Source: Macrococcoides goetzii
GTDB lineage: Bacteria; Bacillota; Bacilli; Staphylococcales; Staphylococcaceae
Direction of reading: 5' to 3'
DNA: 64,000 nucleotides
Assembly: GCF_002742385.2 (NCBI RefSeq)
Contig: NZ_MJBI02000002.1
Location: 186,001 to 250,000 of the forward strand
Positions 1 through 8,474 of this stretch are shown in pieces; the stretch's first letter is position 1; each line of letters opens with the position of its first letter. The position numbers and the translations under genes are program-made. The notes beneath the pieces were generated by a model, which was not told the DNA's origin, made no database searches, and worked only from the letters and a program-made list of their open reading frames with translations.

Positions 1-1
1 A

Positions 2-922
2 TGGATGTCGAAATTTTTAAGCTTACCTGTATTAACATGGATTGGTCGATATTCATATAGTTTGTATTTATGGCACTACCCTATTATCGTGTTGATGCAA
101 TCTCATTTTATACAGGGACAGATATCATGGTATGTACATGTGATTTCTATCATTCTTACAATGATTATGGCGATATTCAGTTATCAATTGATTGAACAGC
201 CATTTAGAAAAAAAGGATTAAAAGCTTTTGTAGATGTGAAATCATTAAAAGCATTTATAACATTATTGCTAAGTTTATATTTACTGGTTTCAACACCTTA
301 TCTAATTAAAACAGTGAAAGCAGAGTCGCCAAATAATGAAAAGATTGTAGTTACACAAACAAAATCAATTGCACCAGCTATAAAACGCATCTCACCTTTG
401 CAAATTGAAGATGCGTCCAAACCATCTACTGAAATTGCTAAAGTCTATCCGTATGCGCCTCTTTTTATAGGAGATTCAGTGCTAGTAGACATTGATTATC
501 AAATTAGAAATGTGTTTCCAAATGCTACGATAGATGGTGAAGTCGGACGTAATATTTATAAAGCCATTCCTGTGGCAGATAAATATACAGATTTTAATAG
601 AAAAGATGCCGTTGTTGTTCTCTATTTAGGTACAAATGGTGATTTTGAGGATATCCAGATGAATACGATACTTAAAAAGTTTGATAAAGCGCAAGTATTT
701 TTAGTCACTGCCCGTGTTCCGAAAGATTATGAAGCACATGTTAATGCAGAGATGTATCGCTTTTCAAAAAAATATAAAAATATACACATTATAGATTGGT
801 ATAAAGTTTCACAGGGACATCCGGAATATTTTGCGCCAGATGGTATTCACCTTGAGTACCCAGGTATAAAAGCGATGGTTAAAGTGGTTACAGATGAAAT
901 TATAAAGGTTGTCGAAAAATAG
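2..922 (+). CDS. OatA-like membrane acyltransferase, C-terminal part (5' end outside window)
   Basis: The reading frame is open from the first bases, so this is the 3' part of a larger gene. The visible 306 residues hold the last membrane helices of an acyltransferase-3 domain (WIGRYSYSLYLWHYP is typical), another helix near residue 85, and then an extracellular SGNH-hydrolase-like domain with FIGDSV (catalytic Ser), a GTNGDF block and DGIHLEYPG (catalytic Asp/His). This two-domain plan is that of peptidoglycan O-acetyltransferase OatA, which acetylates MurNAc and gives lysozyme resistance. The family is clear. The exact substrate is inferred, since staphylococci carry paralogues of this type. 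Confidence 0.8.
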   Translation, partial: WMSKFLSLPVLTWIGRYSYSLYLWHYPIIVLMQSHFIQGQISWYVHVISIILTMIMAIFSYQLIEQPFRKKGLKAFVDVKSLKAFITLLLSLYLLVSTPYLIKTVKAESPNNEKIVVTQTKSIAPAIKRISPLQIEDASKPSTEIAKVYPYAPLFIGDSVLVDIDYQIRNVFPNATIDGEVGRNIYKAIPVADKYTDFNRKDAVVVLYLGTNGDFEDIQMNTILKKFDKAQVFLVTARVPKDYEAHVNAEMYRFSKKYKNIHIIDWYKVSQGHPEYFAPDGIHLEYPGIKAMVKVVTDEIIKVVEK

Positions 923-931
923 ATATATCAT

Positions 932-958
932 AAGGATAGGGAAACCTATCCTTTTTAT
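932..958 (+). terminator. Rho-independent terminator after the acyltransferase gene
   Basis: AAGGATAGG, a GAAA loop and CCTATCCTT form a 9-bp stem followed by a T-rich run. It separates the acyltransferase from lytS. Confidence 0.8.
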
Positions 959-999
959 TTTGATTATGGTTATAATGTGGATGAATAAGGAGGATGCTC

Positions 1000-2751
1000 A
1001 TGTTAGAATTATTTATTTTATTACTTGAACGTGTGGGATTAATTATACTTGTAGCCTATATATTAATGAACATATCCCATTTTAAAATGGTGATGAGCGA
1101 ACGCGAAAAATTATCTTCACAAATACAGTTAATTATCATCTTTGGTCTATTTGCTGTTGTCTCTAACTTTACGGGTGTTGAGATACGAGATAATCATGTA
1201 GTATCCAGCCAAATATTCAGAACGATTTCTGATGATGCCGCAATTGCCAATACACGCGTATTAACGATTAGTGTTGCAGGGCTTGTAGGTGGTCCGATTG
1301 TCGGTTTTACTGTAGGAATCGTATCTGGAATTTCCAGATATTTAATTGGAGGTGTTGATGCATATACATACGTTATATCTTCAATTATTATCGGCTTAGT
1401 CTCCGGTTATTTTGGGCATAGAGCGAGAAAGAACGATCAATATCCTACGATTGTTCAGGGGATGATTATTGGAATTGTTATGGAACTCATTCAAATGATA
1501 TGTATTATCAGCTTTGCTTCAAATTTTGATAATGCTCTGGATTTAGTATCATTTATTATTTTACCGATGACACTCATTAACAGTTTAGGTACTGCAATAT
1601 TTTTATCTATTATTATTTCAACATTACAACAAGAACAGCATATGAAAGCTGTACAGACACATGAAGTATTAAATCTAGCCAATCAAACTTTACCTTATTT
1701 CAGATTAGGATTAAATGAATCAAGTGCAACCGAAGCGGCTCAAATTATTAAAGATTTGATGAAAGTGTCTGCCGTTTCAATCACAAATAAAACGGATATA
1801 TTAGCGCATGTTGGAGCAGCAAGCGATCATCACGTTCCGAAAAAGAAAATTATTACAGACCTTTCAAAAGAGGTCATACGCTCAGGTGAGATAAAAGAAG
1901 CACATACAACAGAAGAAATTGGTTGTACGCATCCAGGTTGTCCGTTAGAAGGTGCCATTGTTATTCCGTTATACGTTAATCAGGAAGTGGTAGGCACTTT
2001 GAAACTATATTTTACGGATAGTAAAAAGCTTACATACGTAGAACGTCGTTTGGCTGAAGGTTTAGCGGATATCTTTTCTAGTCAAATTGAATTAGGTGAA
2101 ATTGAAATGCAAAGTAAGCTGTTAAAAGATGCTGAAATTAAATCTTTGCAGGCTCAAGTTAATCCACACTTCTTCTTTAATGCGATGAATACAATTTCAG
2201 CGCTTATACGGGTAGACAGTGAAAAAGCGCGTGAATTATTATTGAATTTGAGCAATTTTTTCAGATCTAATTTGCAAGGTGCAAGACAAAATACCATTAC
2301 GATAGAAAAAGAAATTCAGCAGGTAGAAGCTTATTTATCTTTAGAGCAGGCGAGATTTCCAAATCGCTTCAATATTCATTTCGATGTAGCAGAAGATTGT
2401 GTCAATGCACAAGTACCGCCATTTATCATTCAGATACTTGTGGAAAATGCGATTAAGCACGCTTTTCATAATCGTAAAACAGGTAATAATATCGATGTCG
2501 TCGTAAGAAAAGATATCGATGAAATTGAAATTTCTGTAGAAGATAATGGAAATGGTATACCAAAAGATAAACGCGATAAAATAGGAATTATTGAAGTAAA
2601 CTCTATATCCGGTACCGGTAGTGCACTGGAAAATTTAAATAAACGTTTAGTGGGACTATATAATCGTGATGCGAAATTGAAATTTATTACTGGAGCGCAT
2701 GGGACTAAATTTTATACGCATATCCCTTATGAAAGAGAGGAGTTATTATAA
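1000..2751 (+). CDS. lytS: LytS sensor histidine kinase
   Basis: Membrane sensor kinase of the LytSR system, which in staphylococci responds to membrane potential and overflow metabolites and drives lrgAB. About six N-terminal helices form the 5TM-LYT sensor domain (residues 1-210). A GAF domain follows (about 220-360), then a His_kinase block with the phospho-acceptor motif NPHFFFNAMNTIS, and a HATPase domain with ENAIKHAF and EDNGNGIP. I start at ATG 1000: AAGGAGG (987-993) abuts the ATG at 994 but sits six bases before 1000, giving 583 residues. The stop overlaps the lytR start by one base, so the two are co-transcribed. Confidence 0.95.
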   Translation: MLELFILLLERVGLIILVAYILMNISHFKMVMSEREKLSSQIQLIIIFGLFAVVSNFTGVEIRDNHVVSSQIFRTISDDAAIANTRVLTISVAGLVGGPIVGFTVGIVSGISRYLIGGVDAYTYVISSIIIGLVSGYFGHRARKNDQYPTIVQGMIIGIVMELIQMICIISFASNFDNALDLVSFIILPMTLINSLGTAIFLSIIISTLQQEQHMKAVQTHEVLNLANQTLPYFRLGLNESSATEAAQIIKDLMKVSAVSITNKTDILAHVGAASDHHVPKKKIITDLSKEVIRSGEIKEAHTTEEIGCTHPGCPLEGAIVIPLYVNQEVVGTLKLYFTDSKKLTYVERRLAEGLADIFSSQIELGEIEMQSKLLKDAEIKSLQAQVNPHFFFNAMNTISALIRVDSEKARELLLNLSNFFRSNLQGARQNTITIEKEIQQVEAYLSLEQARFPNRFNIHFDVAEDCVNAQVPPFIIQILVENAIKHAFHNRKTGNNIDVVVRKDIDEIEISVEDNGNGIPKDKRDKIGIIEVNSISGTGSALENLNKRLVGLYNRDAKLKFITGAHGTKFYTHIPYEREELL

Positions 2752-3470
2752 TGAAAATATTAGTCGTTGATGATGAACCGTTAGCACGCAATGAATTGAT
2801 GTATCTCATCAATAAGATCGATAACAGTCACGATATAGAAGAAGCAGATTCTGTTGAAGAAACGTTAACAGCTCTACTTACAGATACTTATGACTTATTA
2901 TTTTTAGATATTAATCTCATCAATGAAAGCGGACTTGATTTAGCACAGAAGATTAATAGAATGAAAACGCCACCATTAATTGTATTTGCAACAGCACATG
3001 ATACTTTTGCGGTGAAAGCATTTGAATTAAATGCACTCGATTATGTATTAAAGCCTTTCGAAATGAAAAGAATAGAAGTTGCGCTTGAAAAAGCCCGAAG
3101 TAGAGTGGAAAAAGATCAAACAGAAGGAACGAAACAGTCCACGGCAACGCTTTCGATTCAGATAGACGATAAAATATATGTAATTAATACGCATGATATT
3201 ATTGCATTATACGTTGAAGAAGGCAGATTACATATCATCACTTTAAAAAATGAATATACGATTAATGAACCGCTCAGTGCTTTTGAGAAAAAAATGCCTG
3301 AAGATATCTTTATACGTATACATCGTTCAAGTATTATTAATAAAAACCACATAAAATCAGCAGAACAATGGTTTAATAACACATATCAGGTAAAGTTAAC
3401 AAAAGATGTGAAACTACAAGTATCCAGATCATATATTAAGCAGTTTAAACATGAGATAGGGCTAAAATAA
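2751..3470 (+). CDS. lytR: LytR response regulator (LytTR DNA-binding type)
   Basis: Partner regulator of LytS, 239 residues. The receiver domain has the acidic pair in VVDDEP, the phospho-acceptor Asp in LLFLDINL and the conserved Lys in VLKPF. After a linker (about 120-135) comes a LytTR domain with IHRSSIINKNHI and the final YIKQF, which binds short direct repeats upstream of its targets. The ATG overlaps the lytS stop (TAATG). The gene ends inside a terminator hairpin. The likely target, lrgAB, lies immediately downstream with a candidate operator between. Confidence 0.95.
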   Translation: MKILVVDDEPLARNELMYLINKIDNSHDIEEADSVEETLTALLTDTYDLLFLDINLINESGLDLAQKINRMKTPPLIVFATAHDTFAVKAFELNALDYVLKPFEMKRIEVALEKARSRVEKDQTEGTKQSTATLSIQIDDKIYVINTHDIIALYVEEGRLHIITLKNEYTINEPLSAFEKKMPEDIFIRIHRSSIINKNHIKSAEQWFNNTYQVKLTKDVKLQVSRSYIKQFKHEIGLK

Positions 3471-3489
3471 TTTTAGCCTTATCTTTTTG
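3460..3489 (+). terminator. Terminator overlapping the lytR stop codon
   Basis: GGCTAAAAT and ATTTTAGCC are perfect complements around the lytR stop, followed by TTATCTTTTT. It would limit read-through from lytSR into lrgAB. Confidence 0.75.
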
Positions 3490-3519
3490 CATTTCAACTA
3501 TCGATTTTTGCATTTCAAC
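3484..3519 (+). promoter_or_regulatory. Candidate LytR operator: two 15-bp direct repeats, 21-bp pitch
   Basis: TTTTTGCATTTCAAC occurs at 3484-3498 and again exactly at 3505-3519. LytTR regulators bind pairs of direct repeats spaced about two helical turns apart upstream of the -35 region. The repeats lie 70-105 bp before the lrgA start. Binding by LytR is inferred from position and geometry. Confidence 0.6.
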
Positions 3520-3534
3520 ATGAAAACGTTTTAT
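3520..3534 (+). promoter_or_regulatory. cre-like site (CcpA) upstream of lrgA
   Basis: ATGAAAACGTTTTAT fits the cre consensus WTGNAANCGNWNNCW with one mismatch at the penultimate C. It directly follows the second LytR-type repeat and precedes a TATGAT -10 candidate at 3551-3556. Confidence 0.5.
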
Positions 3535-3588
3535 TTACTATTTTTCGTTATATGATGAACTCAAGATAAATATCGGGAGGTCATTACA

Positions 3589-4020
3589 ATGACAAACAAT
3601 AAAACGTATAACTTTTTTCATCAAGCTATCGTGATATCAGTAATTTTACTTATTTCTAAGATTATCGAATCATTTATGCCGATACCGATGCCTGCATCAG
3701 TAATTGGACTCGTATTATTATTTATATGCTTATGCACAGGCATTGTTAAATTAGGACAAGTAGAACGTGTAGGTACAGCATTAACGGATAACATCGGATT
3801 ATTATTCGTTCCTGCAGGTATTTCGGTTGTGAAATCACTCGGTCTTATCAGTGAGCATCCATTTTTAATCATCGGATTAATCTTCATTTCAACATTATTA
3901 TTATTATTATGTACAGGATTCTTCTCGCAAATGATTGTTATGACAACTGAACGTAAAGAGAAATCAACTGTAAAAAATGAAAAAGAAGTAAAAAATTATC
4001 GTAAAGCTGAGGTGCGTTAA
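3589..4020 (+). CDS. lrgA: LrgA antiholin-like membrane protein
   Basis: Small holin-like integral membrane protein of the CidA/LrgA family, 143 residues with four predicted helices and a charged C-terminal tail. In staphylococci LrgA with LrgB counteracts the CidAB proteins and is linked to pyruvate transport. The motif run [16 protein letters not shown] and the [15 protein letters not shown] block are typical. The RBS GGGAGG lies nine bases before the ATG. lrgB follows two bases after the stop, so the genes form one transcript. Confidence 0.93.
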   Translation: MTNNKTYNFFHQAIVISVILLISKIIESFMPIPMPASVIGLVLLFICLCTGIVKLGQVERVGTALTDNIGLLFVPAGISVVKSLGLISEHPFLIIGLIFISTLLLLLCTGFFSQMIVMTTERKEKSTVKNEKEVKNYRKAEVR

Positions 4021-4022
4021 TC

Positions 4023-4736
4023 ATGACAATGTTAGATCACTTAGGAGTGAATACAGTATACTTTGGGATATTACTTACAATCGTACCATTTGTTATTGGA
4101 CAAATATTATTTAAAAAATCAAATGGCTTCTTCTTATTTGCACCATTGTTTGTAGGAATGGTCTTTGGTATTGTATTTCTAGCGATTACCGGCATTGATT
4201 TTGATACGTACAACAAAGGTGGAAGTATTATTAGTTTCTTCTTAGAACCAGCTACAATTTGTTTTGCCATTCCGTTATACAAAAAACGTGATGTATTACA
4301 AAAATATTGGTTACATATTATTGGCGGCATTGCGTTAGGAACAACGGGCGCTATCTTTGGTATATATGGTGTAGCGAAGTTATTCGGATTTGGTAAAGAA
4401 ATTATTGCTTCTATGTTACCTCAGGCAGCTACAACTGCAATCGCCTTACCAGTTTCAGATGGTATCGGTGGTATTCCGGAATTAACATCACTCGCTGTAA
4501 TCTTAAATGCTGTGATCATCTATGCATTAGGTAATAAGATGCTCCGCTTCTTCAGAATTAGTAATCCAATTGCAAGAGGTCTTGCTTTAGGAACGAGTGG
4601 TCATGCATTAGGCGTATCTGCTGCTACAGAATTAGGTGAAACAGAAACTTCAATGGCAAGTATCGCTCTAGTAATTGTAGGTGTAATTGTTGTAGTGATT
4701 ATCCCGATACTTATACCAATCTTGCTCGGTGTTTAA
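4023..4736 (+). CDS. lrgB: LrgB membrane protein
   Basis: Polytopic membrane protein of the LrgB/CidB (YohK) family, 237 residues, with repeated long hydrophobic segments. Conserved blocks include [43 protein letters not shown] and [18 protein letters not shown]. It acts with LrgA in the cytoplasmic membrane. The start lies two bases after the lrgA stop, and a strong terminator follows the gene, defining lrgAB as a two-gene operon. Confidence 0.93.
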   Translation: MTMLDHLGVNTVYFGILLTIVPFVIGQILFKKSNGFFLFAPLFVGMVFGIVFLAITGIDFDTYNKGGSIISFFLEPATICFAIPLYKKRDVLQKYWLHIIGGIALGTTGAIFGIYGVAKLFGFGKEIIASMLPQAATTAIALPVSDGIGGIPELTSLAVILNAVIIYALGNKMLRFFRISNPIARGLALGTSGHALGVSAATELGETETSMASIALVIVGVIVVVIIPILIPILLGV

Positions 4737-4778
4737 AAATAAAGTTAAAAGTAAATAACGAAATGACGAAGTACAAAG

Positions 4779-4816
4779 TCCAGATGAGATATATCAATCT
4801 TATCTGGATTTTTTAT
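4779..4816 (+). terminator. Terminator after lrgAB
   Basis: TCCAGATGAGAT and ATCTTATCTGGA pair over 12 positions (one G-U) around a six-base loop, followed by a run of six Ts. Confidence 0.85.
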
Positions 4817-4847
4817 TTGAATATTATTTTTTGAGCAGCATTTTTTA

Positions 4848-4885
4848 ATGTTACATAAATATATGTTATTATTTTTATGTAACAT
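4848..4885 (+). promoter_or_regulatory. Perfect 12-bp inverted repeat before the recombinase-like gene
   Basis: ATGTTACATAAA (4848-4859) and TTTATGTAACAT (4874-4885) are exact complements separated by 14 bases. The second arm ends one base before the AGGAGGA ribosome binding site of the next gene. A weak promoter (TTGAGC 4831-4836, CATAAA 4854-4859) would be covered by it. It looks like an operator for a dimeric regulator. There is no T-tract, so a terminator is unlikely. Confidence 0.6.
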
Positions 4886-4895
4886 AGGAGGAGAC

Positions 4896-5426
4896 ATGAT
4901 TAAATCCCAACCAATAAAAACGACCCATGAAATTCACATGATGAAGACTTATTTATTGAATGAGCGTGCAAGAGATTATCTATTGTTTGTACTAGGTATC
5001 AATATACCTGTGAAATTACAAGTACTATTAGAATTAAAGTGTGGTGATCTTGTTTTTAAAGATGGTTGTTATCAATTTATCGTTAACGACTATACCATCT
5101 ATTTAAACAAAGAAGATAGCAGTATTCTAAAGCGATTTGTTGCAACAAAGTCACCTGATGACTATATCTTTGAATCGATGAAGACGAAATCTCCGTTAAC
5201 AAGGCAACAGTTTCATAGAATATTAAGTGCGGCATCAACTACAATAGGTTGTAAACATTCAATCGGTCCTCAGGCATTAAAGAAAACATTTGCATATCAT
5301 GCGTATCACCAAGGCATTCACATATTTGATTTGATGCATATTTTAGGTCACAATACTAAGTCAGAAACATATCGATTTATTGATGTTAATCCACCAGATC
5401 ACAAAACAATCCAAATAAATTTGTAA
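4896..5426 (+). CDS. Tyrosine-recombinase-like protein lacking the catalytic residues
   Basis: The 176 residues resemble the catalytic domain of phage-integrase family recombinases: a LLELKCGDLV block where TGLR-x-SELL is expected, and the ALKKTFAYHAYH...LMHILGHNTKSETYRF block of the C-terminal half. By alignment to the family pattern the first Arg is Lys, HxxR is QxxK, the second His is Lys, and the Tyr nucleophile position is Phe; only the LGH His stays. There is no N-terminal SAM-like arm domain. The start is ATG 4896 behind AGGAGGA; an upstream ATG at 4848 lies in the inverted repeat. It sits 12 bp before mnhA. A DNA-binding regulatory role is inferred, not shown. Confidence 0.65.
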   Translation: MIKSQPIKTTHEIHMMKTYLLNERARDYLLFVLGINIPVKLQVLLELKCGDLVFKDGCYQFIVNDYTIYLNKEDSSILKRFVATKSPDDYIFESMKTKSPLTRQQFHRILSAASTTIGCKHSIGPQALKKTFAYHAYHQGIHIFDLMHILGHNTKSETYRFIDVNPPDHKTIQINL

Positions 5427-5438
5427 AGGATGTGAACG

Positions 5439-7739
5439 ATGCTATTTAATATTATTTTACTCGGTGTTTGTATGATATTGTTCATACAATTATTTCAGAA
5501 GCATTTAGCAAAACCATTCACTGCAATTGTCGCTTTACTATATCCCGTTATTGCGATGATTCTTATGATGATAACACCAAAGCATACAGCAAATACGTTA
5601 TCATGGATACCTGAAGCGGGACTTATGTTCTCATTAAAAATTGATGCTGTGTCCTACTTTTTCTTTGTAGTCATTTCAATGATCAGTATCCTTGTTCTCT
5701 TTTATAGTATTTTTTATATGAAAAAATATGCGAGACATACATATTTTTATAGTAGTCTAATCCTTTTTATTATTGCGATGTACGGCGTAGTTCTAGCAAA
5801 TAATACGATTATATTGTATTTTTTCTGGGAACTAACGAGCGTAGCTTCATTTCTGCTTATTTCATTTCACTTTACTAAAAAAACATCTTATATGGGTGCT
5901 TTAAAATCATTTGTTATTACCATCTTAGGTGGAAGCCTAATGCTTGTTGGCCTGTTAATCTTAAATCATATTGCTGGTACTGCACAGATTGATGACATAT
6001 TAACTCAAACTGAACTTACCAATCATCCATTATTTATCATGAGTATGACATTAATTTTTATGGGTGCTTTTAGTAAATCTGCACAATTTCCTTTCCATAT
6101 TTGGCTACCTGACGCAATGGAGGCACCGACACCAGTCAGTGCATTGCTGCATTCGGCAACAATGGTCAAAGCAGGAATATATTTATTAATCAAATTGCTA
6201 CCTGTTTATAGTGGTAATCATATGCTTACAGGAGTGATCATTTCAGTTGGTATTTTGACGATGTTTATCGGAAGTTTTATTGCTATTTCAAAGCATGATA
6301 TGAAAGCCTTGCTGGCATACTCGACAATTAGTCAGCTAGGTATGATGGTTGTACTCATAGGCGTGATTGCATTACCCCATACGGTGATTTCAGAAGGAGT
6401 GAGAGGTACAGCGTACAGCGCTTTAATACTTCTTATATTAAGTCATGCCTGTTATAAAGCAACGCTCTTTATGGGCACAGGTATTATAGATTTAGCAACA
6501 GGTACACGTGATATGAATCAATTGTCTGGCCTGAGACAGCAATTACCTATTGTATTTGCTACGATGCTTATTTCAGCTGTCTCGATGGCAGGATTACCTT
6601 TTTTAAGTGGTTTCTTATCTAAAGAGCTGTTTATCACAGCATTATATGAAATCAACGATGTACATTTGAGTTTACTTATATTATTAATCATCGCTATTCT
6701 GGGGAGTATAGGTACTTTTATTTATTCTTTCGTATTAATAATCAGACCATTTATGGGTAAGCAATCAATAAAGGTAAAAGCACAACAACCACTCATATAT
6801 ATGAGCAGTATTATTTTAACGTTCGCAACCATTTCTATTTTCTTTATTCCAAACATTATCCAGCATCATTTGATACAACCCATTGCACAAGAGCAATCAG
6901 CATTAAAGCTTAAGCATATTACTGCTTGGCATGGCTTTACACCGCCATTATTTATAACGATGTTCATTTTCGCTGCTGGTTTAATAGTTTTATATACTGG
7001 CGTATATCGTAAAATTTACGATAAGTTTAACGATGTGTCATTAAACAAAGTGTACGACTTTATAGGTAGAACAAAAGATAACGTCTCAACTAAGATTTTA
7101 TCATTGGTAATGAGAGGGACTTTAAATGTTTATGCGTTATACGTATATCTCTTTATTATCATCTTAATATTACCTAACTTATTAATGACTATGGATATAA
7201 AATGGTCGATGAAATATGAAATTACTATATTTACGATGATTATCGGATTAATTATGATTATTAGCGCATTAGGCTTATTAGTTGTGAAAAGCAGAATGAC
7301 AGCGGTAGTGCTCACTGGATTGGTAGGCTATGGTATATCCATATTATTTATGGAACTTAAAGCACCTGATCTAGCATTAACACAACTTGTTATCGAAACA
7401 ATTACAACGGTGTTGTTCTTAGCATGTTTCTATCATTTACCGAATTTAAAGAAAGAAACATCTTCATTGATATATAAAGTATTTAGACATGGTATAGCTT
7501 TCTCCATTGCTACCATCATCTTTTTAATCATGATTCGAAGCAATCAAATGGATTCATTTGCGACTATCTCTACTTACTATAATAATAGTTACCAGTTAGT
7601 AGGTGCAAAAAATGTCGTTAATGCAATCTTAGGTGATTTCCGTGCGTTTGATACGATGCTCGAAGGTGTTGTTATTATGATTGTAGGATTTGGAATATAT
7701 ACAATATTAAAGAAAGGAGCTACACATGAGGGAAAATGA
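5439..7739 (+). CDS. mnhA2: Na+/H+ antiporter subunit A (Mnh/Mrp)
   Basis: Largest subunit of the Mrp-type monovalent cation/proton antiporter, 766 residues and about 20 membrane helices. It is homologous to NuoL of complex I: the proton-channel block FWELTSVASFLLISF, then GAFSKSAQFPFHIWLPDAMEAPTPVSALLHSATMVKAG in the middle. The C-terminal third has the MrpA-specific KAPDLALTQLVIETITTVLF segment. It overlaps mnhB by 14 bp. The order A-B-C-D-E-F-G is complete. Assignment to the Mnh2 rather than Mnh1 set rests mainly on the closeness of subunit E to MnhE2. Confidence 0.93.
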   Translation: MLFNIILLGVCMILFIQLFQKHLAKPFTAIVALLYPVIAMILMMITPKHTANTLSWIPEAGLMFSLKIDAVSYFFFVVISMISILVLFYSIFYMKKYARHTYFYSSLILFIIAMYGVVLANNTIILYFFWELTSVASFLLISFHFTKKTSYMGALKSFVITILGGSLMLVGLLILNHIAGTAQIDDILTQTELTNHPLFIMSMTLIFMGAFSKSAQFPFHIWLPDAMEAPTPVSALLHSATMVKAGIYLLIKLLPVYSGNHMLTGVIISVGILTMFIGSFIAISKHDMKALLAYSTISQLGMMVVLIGVIALPHTVISEGVRGTAYSALILLILSHACYKATLFMGTGIIDLATGTRDMNQLSGLRQQLPIVFATMLISAVSMAGLPFLSGFLSKELFITALYEINDVHLSLLILLIIAILGSIGTFIYSFVLIIRPFMGKQSIKVKAQQPLIYMSSIILTFATISIFFIPNIIQHHLIQPIAQEQSALKLKHITAWHGFTPPLFITMFIFAAGLIVLYTGVYRKIYDKFNDVSLNKVYDFIGRTKDNVSTKILSLVMRGTLNVYALYVYLFIIILILPNLLMTMDIKWSMKYEITIFTMIIGLIMIISALGLLVVKSRMTAVVLTGLVGYGISILFMELKAPDLALTQLVIETITTVLFLACFYHLPNLKKETSSLIYKVFRHGIAFSIATIIFLIMIRSNQMDSFATISTYYNNSYQLVGAKNVVNAILGDFRAFDTMLEGVVIMIVGFGIYTILKKGATHEGK

Positions 7740-8151
7740 TTTGTTACTTGAGAGTATTTCTAAAATAGTAATAGTAATTATATTAACATTCGGCTTCTAT
7801 ATCTTTTTCAATGGACATAATGCACCAGGTGGTGGTTTCATTGGAGGCTTGGTCTTTAGTTCGGCATTTATATTAATGTTTCTGACGTTTGATGCTAAAC
7901 GGATAAGAAAATTACTTCCATTCGAATTTCATAAACTCATCTCGATTGGTATTATTATTTCATTATTTGTTATGGTTGCACCTATATTCTTTGGACATGC
8001 ATTTTTAAATCATGAAGATATATACATTCACTTACCATTATTGAACGAAGTTCATTTATCAAGCGTTACATTATTTGAATTTGGCATATTATTAACGGTT
8101 GTCGGAGTGATAATGACGATATTATTATCGATTAGTGGTGATATTAAATGA
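7726..8151 (+). CDS. mnhB2: Na+/H+ antiporter subunit B
   Basis: MnhB/MrpB family, 141 residues with four hydrophobic helices. The FNGHNAPGGGFIGGL motif after the first helix is the family signature. Start chosen at ATG 7726 behind AAAGGAG; it overlaps the end of mnhA. The stop overlaps the mnhC start by four bases (ATGA arrangement), indicating translational coupling within the antiporter operon. Confidence 0.93.
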   Translation: MRENDLLLESISKIVIVIILTFGFYIFFNGHNAPGGGFIGGLVFSSAFILMFLTFDAKRIRKLLPFEFHKLISIGIIISLFVMVAPIFFGHAFLNHEDIYIHLPLLNEVHLSSVTLFEFGILLTVVGVIMTILLSISGDIK

Positions 8152-8474
8152 CGATACTTACAATTATTACTGCAACCTTAGTATATGTTGGTGTAAATCT
8201 TGTGTTATCTAAAAATTTAATACGTGTTGTATTAGGGACAAGCATATTAAGCCATGCAGCACATTTATATTTAATATCAATGTCATTTCCAGGGACGGAT
8301 TTACCTTTTGTAGAAAAGAATAACCCAGATGTAGATGCATTGCCACAAGCTTTAATCTTAACAGCTATTGTCATTAGTTTTGCCACAACCGCATTGTTGT
8401 TAGTTTTAGTATATAGAAACTATCAAATGAATAAAGATAATCAAGTTGATAGTTTAGGAGGTACAGATGAGTAA
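8148..8474 (+). CDS. mnhC2: Na+/H+ antiporter subunit C
   Basis: MnhC/MrpC, homologous to NuoK, 108 residues with three helices. The family pattern GxxLSHAAHLYLI and the DALPQALILTAIVISFATTALLLVL segment, which carries the conserved DPLPQALVLTAIVI-type block, are present. It overlaps both neighbours by a few bases (mnhB by 4, mnhD by 8). Confidence 0.93.
   Translation: MTILTIITATLVYVGVNLVLSKNLIRVVLGTSILSHAAHLYLISMSFPGTDLPFVEKNNPDVDALPQALILTAIVISFATTALLLVLVYRNYQMNKDNQVDSLGGTDE

Noticed and set aside
4848..4895. Longer start for the recombinase-like protein at ATG 4848
   Set aside because: It would translate the inverted repeat, has no RBS, and the AGGAGGA before 4896 fixes the start.
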